From positions 1 to 35,162 of the forward strand of contig CALXBV010000023.1 in assembly GCA_944386635.1 (NCBI GenBank): DNA of 35,162 nt, written 5' to 3'. The number at the start of each line of letters is the position of its first letter. The first letter of the stretch is position 1. Below the pieces are notes generated by a model. That model saw only the letters and a list, made by a program, of their open reading frames with translations, did not search any database and had not been told where the DNA came from. Position numbers and translations under genes: made by a program. This DNA comes from an uncultured Clostridia bacterium (GTDB lineage: Bacteria > Bacillota > Clostridia > TANB77 > CAG-465). Of this stretch, positions 7,738-15,490 are shown in pieces.

Positions 7738-8172
7738 TTAGAACTTTTTTATATACCCACCAATAGAAAATGTAAAACATATTATAAGAAGAATTAAGGA
7801 TATAGCAAAACATACTATATTTAATTTATTCTTTTTATTATATTTAATACATTTTATTGTTAGTATAAGTGCAGGTACTGTTAATACATATGAAAATATA
7901 ACATGTTTAAATAAAAAAACAATAGATAGTATATTTAGTACTAAAGAAGTAATTGGCATTATTTTCATATTATCTTTGGTAATCTTTACAATGTTTGCAA
8001 TGTTCATAGTTAATATTAATAATATTATACCAATAGTGCCAAGTACTAGGGTATAACTTTTATTACTAATTATAATAATAATACATATTAAAGCAAAAAG
8101 TGCAAGTATAGTAGATATTATCATAATTGGAATATTAATTTTCTTTGTGTGTAGATTTTGTCGCTTTCTCAT
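7738..8172 (-). CDS. Small four-helix membrane protein, unknown function
   Basis: 144 aa from the ATG at 8172, which has AGAGGTG upstream; a longer frame to 8220 would begin inside the promoter. The N-terminus is basic (MRKRQNLHTKK), followed by about four hydrophobic segments: IMIISTILALFALICIIIII, LVLGTIGIILLILTMNIA, a stretch around residue 85, and ISLILLIICFTFSIGGYI at the C-terminus. The topology resembles small DUF4190-like membrane proteins, but I do not recognise a specific family. It is a single gene with its own promoter, divergent from mrnC. Confidence 0.75.
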   Translation of the reverse strand: MRKRQNLHTKKINIPIMIISTILALFALICIIIIISNKSYTLVLGTIGIILLILTMNIANIVKITKDNMKIMPITSLVLNILSIVFLFKHVIFSYVLTVPALILTIKCIKYNKKNKLNIVCFAISLILLIICFTFSIGGYIKKF

Positions 8173-8191
8173 TTTATACACCTCTGAATTT

Positions 8192-8220
8192 ATTATATTA
8201 TATAAAAATTTCAAAGTCAA
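8192..8220 (-). promoter_or_regulatory. Sigma-A promoter of the four-helix membrane protein
   Basis: Minus strand: TTGACT (8220-8215), 17-nt spacer, TATAAT (8197-8192), 20 nt before the chosen ATG. This supports the downstream start at 8172. Confidence 0.75.
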
Positions 8221-8249
8221 TTTATAAAAATGTAATTTTAAAATAAATA

Positions 8250-8278
8250 TTGCAAAATAAAGTGTTTTAAGCTATAAT
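8250..8278 (+). promoter_or_regulatory. Sigma-A promoter of mrnC
   Basis: TTGCAA (8250-8255), 17-nt spacer, TATAAT (8273-8278), 27 nt before the mrnC ATG. Confidence 0.75.
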
Positions 8279-8304
8279 ATTATGTAGATGAAATAGGAGA
8301 AAAA

Positions 8305-8700
8305 ATGGAAGAATATATAGATAAAATAGATATACAAACAGTTCCAGCACAGACTTTAGCATTTATAGGAGATGCTGTGTATAATGTTTATATTAGAACA
8401 TATTTAGCAAGCATTTCTACAGCTAAAAGTGGAGTCTTACATAATATGTCTATAAAATATGTAAGTGCAAAAGGACAAGCATATATTATAGATAATATAA
8501 TTGACGAATTGAATGAAAATGAATCAGCAATATATAAACGTGGAAGAAATACAAATATACCTAGTGTATCTAAAAACGTTGATGTTATAGATTACAAGAA
8601 AGCTACAGGATTTGAAAGTTTAATTGGATATTTATACGTAACTAAGCAAAAAGATAGATTAGATTATATAGTAAAAAAGAGTATAGAATGTTTTAAATAG
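8305..8700 (+). CDS. mrnC: Mini-ribonuclease 3 (Mini-III)
   Basis: 131 aa, a stand-alone RNase III catalytic domain without the double-stranded RNA binding domain. In Bacillus it matures 23S rRNA ends. Family motifs are LAFIGDAVYNVYIR (19-32), KRGRN around 92, and YKKATGFESLIGYLYV (97-112) with the acidic catalytic positions. Ribosome binding site AGGAGA at 8295-8300. In many Firmicutes mrnC lies near cysS and rlmB; here the next gene, 9 bases downstream, is an unrelated charged protein. Confidence 0.93.
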   Translation: MEEYIDKIDIQTVPAQTLAFIGDAVYNVYIRTYLASISTAKSGVLHNMSIKYVSAKGQAYIIDNIIDELNENESAIYKRGRNTNIPSVSKNVDVIDYKKATGFESLIGYLYVTKQKDRLDYIVKKSIECFK

Positions 8701-8709
8701 GAGGTTTTT

Positions 8710-9216
8710 ATGGAAAAAGAAGATAAAAATAATTTAGAAGAGATTTTTAAAAAAGAAGTATTAAAAAATAAAAAAGAACTTTCAAAGGAAGAGATAAAAA
8801 AGCTAACTGAAGAGGCAAGAGAGAGTATTGATTTTCTAAAAAAGATTGATGAAATAGAGCTTCCAAAAGATAAGTATGTTATATTTACTGATGGAGATGA
8901 ACAGCTATTTTATGAAAATGGAGAATTTTATGTTATTTCTAGTACAGATAGTACAAAAGTAAGAAAGAAAAAAACTAAAAAAGAAGCTACAGATATGTAT
9001 TTGAATTTTTTCATAAAATATCAATTGAATCCTATACTTGATTTAAGAAAACAACAAGAAAATAAAGTTAAACAGAAGCAAAAAGAAAGTAAACAAAAAG
9101 TTGATATGGCTAAAAAGACATTAGGAATAGATAAAAAAGAACAACTAACAAAAGAACCAAAAGCTAAAGAAAAAGAATCTCAAAAGAAGATAGAAAAGGA
9201 TGACATTTCTTTATAA
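8710..9216 (+). CDS. Highly charged protein of unknown function
   Basis: 168 aa, Lys/Glu-rich, without signal peptide or membrane segment. A helical N-terminus (about 1-50) precedes a short beta-rich core, YVIFTDGDEQLFYENGEFYVISS (56-78). A long Lys/Gln-rich tail (120-168) is probably coiled coil or disordered. The ribosome binding site AGGAGG overlaps the mrnC stop (TAGGAGG), so it is likely co-transcribed with mrnC. The repetitive charged tail could suit nucleic acid or ribosome binding, but nothing in the sequence establishes this. Confidence 0.75.
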   Translation: MEKEDKNNLEEIFKKEVLKNKKELSKEEIKKLTEEARESIDFLKKIDEIELPKDKYVIFTDGDEQLFYENGEFYVISSTDSTKVRKKKTKKEATDMYLNFFIKYQLNPILDLRKQQENKVKQKQKESKQKVDMAKKTLGIDKKEQLTKEPKAKEKESQKKIEKDDISL

Positions 9217-9221
9217 AAGTA

Positions 9222-9259
9222 AAACCCAATTTGATTATCAAATTGGGTTTAATTTTTTT
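9222..9259. terminator. Bidirectional terminator between mrnC operon and coat genes
   Basis: Perfect 13-bp stem AAACCCAATTTGA/TCAAATTGGGTTT, loop TTA, T-rich on the right and A-rich on the left. It sits between convergent genes and ends at the stop of the minus-strand coat gene. Confidence 0.85.
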
Positions 9260-9500
9260 AGCAAATAGAATTTTTTACTTGCTCAACATCTGCTACTCCG
9301 GCAGGTGCTGCAGGTACATAGTATCCTTTTTCTTTAGCAATTAAATATATTTGCCATTGATAATTTTCTAGTGAATTTCTAGAAGTTATTAAAGTATCTC
9401 TTAGATTTTTATTATTACATTGCTGAATACTATAGTTAATCATATTAATCATAGAATTTAAAGTTGATAATACATCATTTACACCTAATTTTTCTGTCAT
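9258..9500 (-). CDS. CotF-like spore coat protein
   Basis: 80 aa from the ATG at 9500, which has GAGGTG 7 nt upstream; a GTG at 9509 is part of that ribosome binding site, so it is not chosen. The sequence fits the C-terminal half of the Coat F family: RDTLITSRNSLENYQWQIYLIAKEKGYYVPAAPAG, with two amphipathic helices followed by a YYVPAAPA tail and a terminal Cys. Such proteins are deposited in the spore coat. The preceding gene encodes what looks like its partner half; that gene's stop codon overlaps this ribosome binding site. Confidence 0.75.
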   Translation of the reverse strand: MTEKLGVNDVLSTLNSMINMINYSIQQCNNKNLRDTLITSRNSLENYQWQIYLIAKEKGYYVPAAPAGVADVEQVKNSIC

Positions 9501-9510
9501 TTTATTCACC

Positions 9511-9693
9511 TCACAACATATTTGATAATTCAGATTTTAAATTATTACATTCATTACAAATGTCATCGAAAACAGTAGTTACATTTGAATCTGAAGTTAA
9601 AGTTTTATAATAATTAATCTTATCGCAAAAACTTGTTGAATGACCACATATGTGTCTAATATTTTGAATTTCAATTTGATTTAAACTATCCAT
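9511..9693 (-). CDS. Small coat-associated protein, partner of the CotF-like protein
   Basis: 60 aa, all-helical by pattern, with four cysteines (C16, C23, C46, C49). The arrangement LNQIEIQNIRHICGHSTSF, then YYKTLTSDSNV, then a final helix, resembles the short helical N-terminal partner seen beside CotF-like genes in Clostridia. I base this on pattern and neighbourhood, not on a search. A strong AAGGAGG-type site lies at 9699-9706. A sigma-E-like promoter precedes the gene, fitting mother-cell expression. Confidence 0.6.
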   Translation of the reverse strand: MDSLNQIEIQNIRHICGHSTSFCDKINYYKTLTSDSNVTTVFDDICNECNNLKSELSNML

Positions 9694-9719
9694 AATAACC
9701 TCCTTTTAAATCACTAAGA

Positions 9720-9749
9720 ATAGTATGTGCTGTATAAATTAAATTATAC
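9720..9749 (-). promoter_or_regulatory. Candidate sigma-E promoter of the coat gene pair
   Basis: Minus strand: GTATAAT (9749-9743), 15-nt spacer, CATACTAT (9727-9720). The -10 matches 7 of 8 positions of the sigma-E consensus CATACAMT. It lies 27 nt before the coat gene ATG and just after spoVAE. A hairpin (TGTATAA/TTATACA, 9731-9750) overlaps the -35. Confidence 0.5.
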
Positions 9750-9751
9750 AA

Positions 9752-10117
9752 TTATTTTATAGTTGGTTTAGCAAAAAGTGATGCTAAGAATCCAAAAACT
9801 ATAGCAGCGGCTATTCCACCAGCAGTTGCTGTTACTCCTCCTGTAAATATTCCTATAAATCCCTTCTCTGCAATTGCATTAACTGTTCCTTTAAAAAGTG
9901 AATATCCAAATCCACATATAGGTACGGTAGCACCACATTTTCCAAATTCTACTATTGGTTGATATATTCCTAGAAAAGTAAACACAACTCCTAAAGTTAC
10001 AAAAAGAGTTAGTATTCTTGCAGGCGATAGTTTAGTTTTATCTATTAGTATTTGACCTATTGTACATATAATACCGCCAGTTAAAAAAACACTTCCATAA
10101 GTTAATAAAGTATCCAT
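9752..10117 (-). CDS. spoVAE: Stage V sporulation protein AE
   Basis: 121 aa membrane protein of the SpoVAE(b) type. SpoVA proteins form the inner spore membrane channel that moves Ca-dipicolinic acid into the forespore and out on germination. Features are the hydrophobic N-terminus LLTYGSVFLTGGIICTIGQILIDKT, the family stretch CGATVPICGFGYSLFKGTVNAIAEKGFIGIFTGG (54-87), and a C-terminal membrane segment. The ribosome binding site GAGGTG lies in the last codons of spoVAD, 3 bases upstream. Confidence 0.92.
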   Translation of the reverse strand: MDTLLTYGSVFLTGGIICTIGQILIDKTKLSPARILTLFVTLGVVFTFLGIYQPIVEFGKCGATVPICGFGYSLFKGTVNAIAEKGFIGIFTGGVTATAGGIAAAIVFGFLASLFAKPTIK

Positions 10118-10120
10118 AAT

Positions 10121-11137
10121 TTACACCTCATTTTCTATTGCAATGGCATGAGCAATTCCGGGAATTGATTCGCCTTGACTAGAAGAAAGTGGACTCATTA
10201 AAGCGCCAGTTGCTACAAGCAATATCTTATTTAGATTTTTAGCTTTTAGCTCATTGAAAATATAAGAACTAAATACGCTAGCTATACAGCCACATCCACT
10301 TCCTCCACAATTTACATCTTGAGTATTCTCATCATATATTATTACACCACAGTCTTTATGTTTAGAAGATATGTCTATTCCTTCATTTTTGAAGAGTTCT
10401 CTTAACATATCTGATCCATGTACTCCTAAATCACCTGTAAATATATAATCGTAATAATCAATATCTCTACCAGTATCTGTTAAATGATTACTAATAGTAC
10501 TAAATGCTGCTGGGGCCATAGCTGCTCCCATATTAGACATATCTTTTACGCCTAAATCTATTATTTTTCCAGGAGTTACATGAGTTATATGTATTCCATT
10601 ATCTGCTACTGCTCTATTTGTTACTAGTGCTGCACCACTAGCAGTAACTGTAGCTTGAGCAGTTGGACTTTTTTGATTACCGTGTTCAAGAGGTAATCTA
10701 AATTGCCTTTCAGCACTACAAAAATGTGAAGAAGCAGATGCTATAACTTGATTTGCAGTATTTCCTTCTATTAATAATGATGAAAGAAGTAATCCTTCAC
10801 AAAAAGTAGAGCATGCACCATAAAGCCCTAAAAATGGAACATCAAAATCTCTTATAGCAAAGCCAGAAGAAATACATTGATTTAATAAATCTCCAGAAAA
10901 AATAACATCAATATCTTTTTGAGAAATACCAGATTTTACTATTAAATTATTTATGCAGCTTTCTAGCATTTTACTTTCAGCTTTTTCAAAGCTTTTTTCT
11001 TCAAAGAATATATCTTTTATATGCATATCAAAATATTGTGCTAATGGTCCTTGCATTTCTTTAGGACCAACTATACTAGAAGTTGAATATATACAAGGTT
11101 TACTATTTAATTTTATAGTTTGTTTTCCAATTTTCAT
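10121..11137 (-). CDS. spoVAD: Stage V sporulation protein AD
   Basis: 338 aa from the ATG at 11137, which has AGGAGG (11144-11149); the longer frame to 11185 runs inside spoVAC and lacks a site. SpoVAD has a thiolase/ketoacyl-synthase-like fold without catalysis and binds dipicolinic acid. Signatures include GPLAQYFD, FLGLYGACSTFCEGLLLSSLLI with the thiolase-type Cys region, SHFCSAERQFRLPLEHGNQKSPTAQ, and the C-terminal NCGGSGCGCIASVFSSYI. It is the peripheral member of the SpoVAC-D-E complex and is translationally coupled to both neighbours. Confidence 0.96.
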   Translation of the reverse strand: MKIGKQTIKLNSKPCIYSTSSIVGPKEMQGPLAQYFDMHIKDIFFEEKSFEKAESKMLESCINNLIVKSGISQKDIDVIFSGDLLNQCISSGFAIRDFDVPFLGLYGACSTFCEGLLLSSLLIEGNTANQVIASASSHFCSAERQFRLPLEHGNQKSPTAQATVTASGAALVTNRAVADNGIHITHVTPGKIIDLGVKDMSNMGAAMAPAAFSTISNHLTDTGRDIDYYDYIFTGDLGVHGSDMLRELFKNEGIDISSKHKDCGVIIYDENTQDVNCGGSGCGCIASVFSSYIFNELKAKNLNKILLVATGALMSPLSSSQGESIPGIAHAIAIENEV

Positions 11138-11147
11138 AATTATCCTC

Positions 11148-11606
11148 CTAAAAAATATAGTTAAATAAGTAGTATACAAATCCAAGTATTACAGTAGATG
11201 TTACTCCATATACAAGTACTGGTCCTGCAACTTTAAACATATTTGCACCTATACCTAAAACATAACCTTCACTTTTAAATTCTATTGCTGGTGCAACAAT
11301 TGAGTTTGAAAAACCAGTTATTGGAATTGTTGAACCTGCTCCAGCTATTTTTCCAAGTCTTGAATATAAATTTATTGAAGTAAGAAATGCTCCTATAAAT
11401 ATTAATGAAATACTTGTATAAATTGAAGCATCATCTTTTGAGATACCATAGTTTTGTAATGTATCATTTATAAATTGTCCTAGCATACAAATTAATCCAC
11501 CAATAACAAATGCAAAAAATATATTTCTAAGCATTGGGCTTTTTTGTGCTTTTTTAGATATTAAATCATCATATTCACTATTTGATATATTTAAATTTGT
11601 ATTCAT
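11148..11606 (-). CDS. spoVAC: Stage V sporulation protein AC
   Basis: 152 aa from the ATG at 11606, chosen because GGTGAT lies at the right distance; an in-frame TTG at 11618 is less likely. SpoVAC is the membrane component with mechanosensitive-channel-like behaviour in Bacillus. Four or so membrane segments are visible, with typical SpoVA stretches FFAFVIGGLICMLGQFINDTL and KIAGAGSTIPITGFSNSIVAPAIEFKSEGYVLGIGANMFKVAGPVLVYG. The stop overlaps the spoVAD ribosome binding site. No clear sigma-G promoter was found upstream. Confidence 0.94.
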   Translation of the reverse strand: MNTNLNISNSEYDDLISKKAQKSPMLRNIFFAFVIGGLICMLGQFINDTLQNYGISKDDASIYTSISLIFIGAFLTSINLYSRLGKIAGAGSTIPITGFSNSIVAPAIEFKSEGYVLGIGANMFKVAGPVLVYGVTSTVILGFVYYLFNYIF

Positions 11607-11676
11607 AATTATCACCAATAATATTATTTGTCAAAAAATATACAATATAATTTTTTATTATATTTTTTTAAAAATA

Positions 11677-11705
11677 TTGAAATAAAAAAAATAATTTGGT
11701 ATAAT
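11677..11705 (+). promoter_or_regulatory. Sigma-A promoter of the DivIVA-like gene
   Basis: TTGAAA (11677-11682), 17-nt spacer, TATAAT (11700-11705), 35 nt before the ATG at 11741; divergent from spoVAC. Confidence 0.8.
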
Positions 11706-11740
11706 TGTTGCAAGTATGGGGAAGCTTTGGGGGTAGTAAT

Positions 11741-12160
11741 ATGGAAAACGAAAAAAAGTTTGGAACTGAGATGTTCGGATACGATAAGAAGGAAGTAGAA
11801 GAATATATGAAGGCCATGAAAGCTGAATATGAAAGCAAAATACAGGCTGAACGTTCAGATGCTAATAGAATTGCTAATGAGCTTTCTTTGGTTAAAAGGA
11901 AACTTGAAAAATATGAAGCTGACTATATAGCTAAACAAGAAAAGGTAGCAAGTGCTTTAATAACTGCTGAAGACCAAGCTAAGAAAATTATTGAAGATTC
12001 TAGAAGTGAAGCAATTCAAGAAAAAGACAGGATCGAACATTTAATAGAAATGGAAAAAGAAAAACTCTTAGATATGAAAAGAGAAGTAATAGATTTAAAA
12101 GAGAAAACAGTAAGTTTATTAGACAAGTATAGTCAAGAGATTAATAATTTACTAGATTAG
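11741..12160 (+). CDS. DivIVA-family coiled-coil protein
   Basis: 139 aa from the ATG at 11741, with GGGGGT just upstream; a longer in-frame reading would start within the -10 box. The N-terminal KKFGTEMFGYDKKEVEEYM corresponds to the DivIVA/GpsB membrane-binding domain (FxxxxRGYDxxEVxxFL); the Phe-Arg pair needed for membrane insertion in Bacillus DivIVA is Met-Phe here. The rest (about 25-139) is continuous coiled coil. DivIVA proteins recognise negatively curved membrane at septa and poles. The member is too short and divergent to distinguish DivIVA from a specialised relative. Its transcript would run into spoIIP unless stopped by the hairpin at 12171. Confidence 0.8.
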   Translation: MENEKKFGTEMFGYDKKEVEEYMKAMKAEYESKIQAERSDANRIANELSLVKRKLEKYEADYIAKQEKVASALITAEDQAKKIIEDSRSEAIQEKDRIEHLIEMEKEKLLDMKREVIDLKEKTVSLLDKYSQEINNLLD

Positions 12161-12170
12161 TAATTATATT

Positions 12171-12234
12171 AAAGTAACCGTAATAGAATAGAACATAGGA
12201 GATATGTTTTATGAAAGTTGCGGTTACTTTTTTT
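12171..12234 (+). promoter_or_regulatory. Hairpin enclosing the spoIIP ribosome binding site and start
   Basis: Perfect 10-bp pairing AAAGTAACCG (12171-12180) with CGGTTACTTT (12221-12230), followed by four more T. The 40-nt loop carries the AGGAGA site (12197-12202) and the spoIIP ATG; the 3' arm and T-run are codons 4-8. It could end divIVA transcripts or restrict spoIIP translation. Function is inferred. Confidence 0.65.
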
Positions 12235-13380
12235 AAGAAAAAAGAAAATAAAAAAATTTATGATAAAATATTAAAAAATAACAAAATAAGAGATAATAAG
12301 TATATAAATATTGCTAATTCTAATAATATAAAAATAAAAAGTTATGAAATAATTGCGGTATTAATAATAAGTATAACTATAGTATTGAATAGTACAAATA
12401 TATTGTTTTTTGCAACTAATATTTCAAAAGTAGAAGGTTTAGATATAACAAAAGAAGATATAATTGCACTAAACTCTATGGCAAATATAAAAAATTATAC
12501 TTTTACAGAACCAAAGCAAGAAGAAGTACAAAAGCCAATTGAGCAAGACTATTTGGCGATGGATGAATTAGCAAATTTGTATAATGAACAAGCAGTATTT
12601 AAAAATGTGACAGAAAATGACATTAAGATAATTTCTGAAAATTCTACTTATCAGAAAATAAATGTTTGTGGGGTTGAGATAACTAATTATTCTACAAATA
12701 GAAATATAGATTTTGAAACTATTTTGAATAGTGATGATAAGTATTTTAGTAAAGCTAGTGATGAAGTATTAATGTACACAACTCATACATCTGAATCGTA
12801 TGCTAATAGTGTAAATTATACGTTTGAGTATACAAGTCCTAGAAGAACTACAGATGGTAATTATAATATGTTGTATATATCTACTTGTTTAGCTGAAAAT
12901 TTAAATAGCAAGGGAATAAATACGATATGTAGTTTAACACCACATGATTATGGAGAATATAATAGTGCATATATGAATTCTAGAAAAACAATGGAGACAC
13001 TTATAAATGAAAATCCTAATACAGCTATTTTAATAGATGTTCATAGGGATGCAATTGAGGATTTAGATTTTGCTCCTAAAGTTAATCTAAAAGGATATGA
13101 TGTAGCATGTTTAATGCTTGTTATGGGAATAGGTTATGATGGAGAAGAAAATCCATATTATATGCAAAATTTAAAGCTTGCATTACAGATACAAATTCTT
13201 GCAAATAAAATATATCCTGGACTATTTAGATCAATGATAATTAGAAATTCAATATATAATCAAGATATAAAAGAAAATTCATTTTTAGTTGAAGTAGGTG
13301 CTTCAGGAAATACCATTGATGAGGCAAGACTTGCAACTAGATGCCTGTCAAATTTATTAAATATATTATATAAGGATTGA
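12211..13380 (+). CDS. spoIIP: Stage II sporulation protein P, peptidoglycan amidase
   Basis: 389 aa. SpoIIP is the amidase/endopeptidase of the SpoIID-SpoIIM-SpoIIP machine that remodels septal peptidoglycan during engulfment. A basic cytoplasmic N-terminus (1-42) leads to one membrane segment (about 45-68), then an extracellular region. The zinc-site residues of the amidase fold are visible: H192 in YTTHTSESY, H278 in IDVHRDA, and E361 in VEVGASGNT. Ribosome binding site AGGAGA (12197-12202). The start lies within a long hairpin shared with the 3' end of the DivIVA-like gene. In Bacillus spoIIP follows gpr; here gpr is 4.4 kb downstream. Confidence 0.95.
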   Translation: MKVAVTFFKKKENKKIYDKILKNNKIRDNKYINIANSNNIKIKSYEIIAVLIISITIVLNSTNILFFATNISKVEGLDITKEDIIALNSMANIKNYTFTEPKQEEVQKPIEQDYLAMDELANLYNEQAVFKNVTENDIKIISENSTYQKINVCGVEITNYSTNRNIDFETILNSDDKYFSKASDEVLMYTTHTSESYANSVNYTFEYTSPRRTTDGNYNMLYISTCLAENLNSKGINTICSLTPHDYGEYNSAYMNSRKTMETLINENPNTAILIDVHRDAIEDLDFAPKVNLKGYDVACLMLVMGIGYDGEENPYYMQNLKLALQIQILANKIYPGLFRSMIIRNSIYNQDIKENSFLVEVGASGNTIDEARLATRCLSNLLNILYKD

Positions 13381-13406
13381 TTTGAATAAAATGTTTGTGA
13401 TATAAT
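13377..13406 (+). promoter_or_regulatory. Promoter of topA (extended -10)
   Basis: TTGATT (13377-13382) overlapping the spoIIP stop, 18-nt spacer, TGATATAAT (extended -10, TATAAT at 13401-13406). The predicted start near 13412 favours the topA ATG at 13436 over the one at 13418. Confidence 0.7.
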
Positions 13407-13435
13407 GTGAAATCGATATGAAAGGTTTTGATCAA

Positions 13436-15406
13436 ATGACAAAGTTAGTAATAGTGGAATCACCATCAAAAGCAAAGACAATAAAAAAATATTTAGGAAA
13501 AGATTTTGAGGTAATAGCATCTCAAGGACATATAATAGATCTACCTGCTAGTAAAATGGGGGTAGATATAGATAATGATTTTAAGCCTGAATATAAAACT
13601 ATGAAGGGAAAAGCAAAGATAATTAAAGAAATAAAAGATATGGCGAAAAAGGCAGATGTTATATATCTAGCTACCGACCCTGATAGAGAAGGAGAGGCAA
13701 TAGCTTGGCATTTGAAAAACTTATTAGGAATAGACGATAATGAAAAATGTAGAATAGAGTTTAATGAGATTACAAAAAATGCCGTAAAAAAAGCTGTAGA
13801 AAAGCCAAGAAAAATAAATCAAGATTTAGTAGATGCACAACAAGCAAGAAGAATACTTGATAGAATTGTCGGATATAAGTTATCTCCGTTATTATGGAAG
13901 AAAGTAAAAAAAGGAACAAGTGCAGGTCGTGTACAGTCAGTAGCACTAAAATTGATAGTAGATAAAGAAAGAGAAATAAGAAATTTTGTACCTGAAGATT
14001 ATTATTTAATGTATGCTAAACTTCAAAGGGATAATGATATTGTCGTAGCAAAGTTTTATGGTGATATTAATGGTAAAATAGAATTAAAAGATAAAAAACA
14101 AGTAGATTCTATAATAAAGAAAATAGATAATAAAGAATATAAAATTATAGATATAAAAAAGAGTGAGAGAAGAAAAAATCCACCATTTCCATTTACTACA
14201 TCTTCATTACAGCAAGAAGCTTCAAGAAAACTTGGATTTGGAGTAAAAAAGACAATGATGGTTGCACAAAAGTTATATGAATCTGGATATATAACTTATA
14301 TGAGAACAGATTCTATAAGACTATCTGAAGATGCAAGAAAAATGGCAAAGTCATATATAAATGAAAAGTTTGGAAGCAAGTATTATTTAGAGCGTGAATT
14401 TAAGGCAAAAGATAATGCTCAAGATGCACATGAGGCTATTAGACCTACTCATTTAGATACAAATGTAGACTTGGGTAAGGATGAAGAAAAACTATATAAT
14501 TTAATATTAAATAGATTTTTGGCATCACAAATGGCAGTAGCTGTATATGATATAACAAAGATAAGAGTAAATGTTGAAGATTATATATTTCATATAAATG
14601 GAAGCATAATAAAATTTGATGGATTCATGAAGCTATATATAGAAGGTAAAGATGATAAGGTAAAAACTAAAGAAGAAGCAGAAGACGATGATGATGAGAT
14701 AAAAACATTACCAGATTTTACAGTTGGTGAAATATTAACTCAAAAAGAGTTAAAAGCAGATAAAAAAACAACTGAACCACCTGCTCGTTATACAGAAGCA
14801 AGTCTTGTTAAAATAATGGAAGAAAAAGGTGTTGGTAGACCAAGTACATATGCACCTACTATATCTACTATAGAAGAAAGACTATATATAGAAAAAGATG
14901 GAAGATATTTAAAACCTACACCACTTGGAGAAATTGTAAATAAGTTATTAGAAGATAACTTTAAAAATATAGTAGATGTAAAATTTACAGCAGATATGGA
15001 AAATAAGCTTGATGAAATAGCAGATTCTAAAGAAAATTATGTTAAAATGCTAAAAGATTTTTATAAACCATTTAATGATAATCTTTTAAAAGTACAAGAT
15101 AAAATTGAAAAAGTAAAAGTCCCAGAAGAAGAAACAGATGTTGTTTGTGAAAAATGCGGAAGAAAGATGGTAATAAGACAGGGAAGATTTGGAAAGTTTT
15201 TAGCATGCCCTGGATATCCCGAATGCAAAAATATAAAGCCATATAATGAATCAATAGACGTTCCGTGCCCTGAGTGTGGTGGAAAAGTACTTATAAAAAG
15301 AACTAAAACCAAAAGACCATTTTATGTATGTGAAAATAATACAAATAGCGAAGATAGTAAATGTCATTATATATCTTGGACTAAACCAAAAGCAAAAAAA
15401 TCTTAA
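13436..15406 (+). CDS. topA: DNA topoisomerase I
   Basis: 656 aa type IA topoisomerase that relaxes negative supercoils. The ATG at 13436 is chosen, with AAAGG at 13421-13425; an in-frame ATG at 13418 lies almost at the predicted transcript start. The Toprim domain shows VIVESPSKAKTI (5-16) and DPDREGEAIAWHL (81-93). The catalytic tyrosine is Y288 in ITYMRTDS. The C-terminus carries one clear four-Cys zinc finger (CEKCGRK...CPGYPEC) and a second (CPECGG...CENNTNSEDSKC), fewer than in long E. coli-type TopA. A terminator starts in the stop codon. Confidence 0.97.
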   Translation: MTKLVIVESPSKAKTIKKYLGKDFEVIASQGHIIDLPASKMGVDIDNDFKPEYKTMKGKAKIIKEIKDMAKKADVIYLATDPDREGEAIAWHLKNLLGIDDNEKCRIEFNEITKNAVKKAVEKPRKINQDLVDAQQARRILDRIVGYKLSPLLWKKVKKGTSAGRVQSVALKLIVDKEREIRNFVPEDYYLMYAKLQRDNDIVVAKFYGDINGKIELKDKKQVDSIIKKIDNKEYKIIDIKKSERRKNPPFPFTTSSLQQEASRKLGFGVKKTMMVAQKLYESGYITYMRTDSIRLSEDARKMAKSYINEKFGSKYYLEREFKAKDNAQDAHEAIRPTHLDTNVDLGKDEEKLYNLILNRFLASQMAVAVYDITKIRVNVEDYIFHINGSIIKFDGFMKLYIEGKDDKVKTKEEAEDDDDEIKTLPDFTVGEILTQKELKADKKTTEPPARYTEASLVKIMEEKGVGRPSTYAPTISTIEERLYIEKDGRYLKPTPLGEIVNKLLEDNFKNIVDVKFTADMENKLDEIADSKENYVKMLKDFYKPFNDNLLKVQDKIEKVKVPEEETDVVCEKCGRKMVIRQGRFGKFLACPGYPECKNIKPYNESIDVPCPECGGKVLIKRTKTKRPFYVCENNTNSEDSKCHYISWTKPKAKKS

Positions 15407-15436
15407 AGTACTTCATATGAGGTGCTTTTCTTTTTT
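15405..15436 (+). terminator. Intrinsic terminator of topA
   Basis: 10-bp stem AAAGTACTTC/GAGGTGCTTT with two G-U pairs, ATAT loop, then a T-rich tract. It begins in the topA stop codon; the trmFO -35 box starts 4 nt later. Confidence 0.75.
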
Positions 15437-15439
15437 ATA

Positions 15440-15468
15440 TTGAAAAAAAGCTATTTGTATAATATAAT
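15440..15468 (+). promoter_or_regulatory. Sigma-A promoter of trmFO-holA
   Basis: TTGAAA (15440-15445), 17-nt spacer, TATAAT (15463-15468), 22 nt before the trmFO ATG. Confidence 0.8.
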
Positions 15469-15490
15469 ACAATGTAGGAGAAGAATAAAA

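Noticed and set aside
11607..11676. Sigma-G promoter for the spoVA operon, and a TTGACA near 11630 on the minus strand.
   Set aside because: No TGMATA/CATNNTA pair at proper spacing; the TTGACA would place its -10 on the spoVAC start codon.
15422..15490. N-terminal extension of TrmFO.
   Set aside because: It covers the topA terminator T-run and the trmFO promoter; the family starts at the ATG at 15491.
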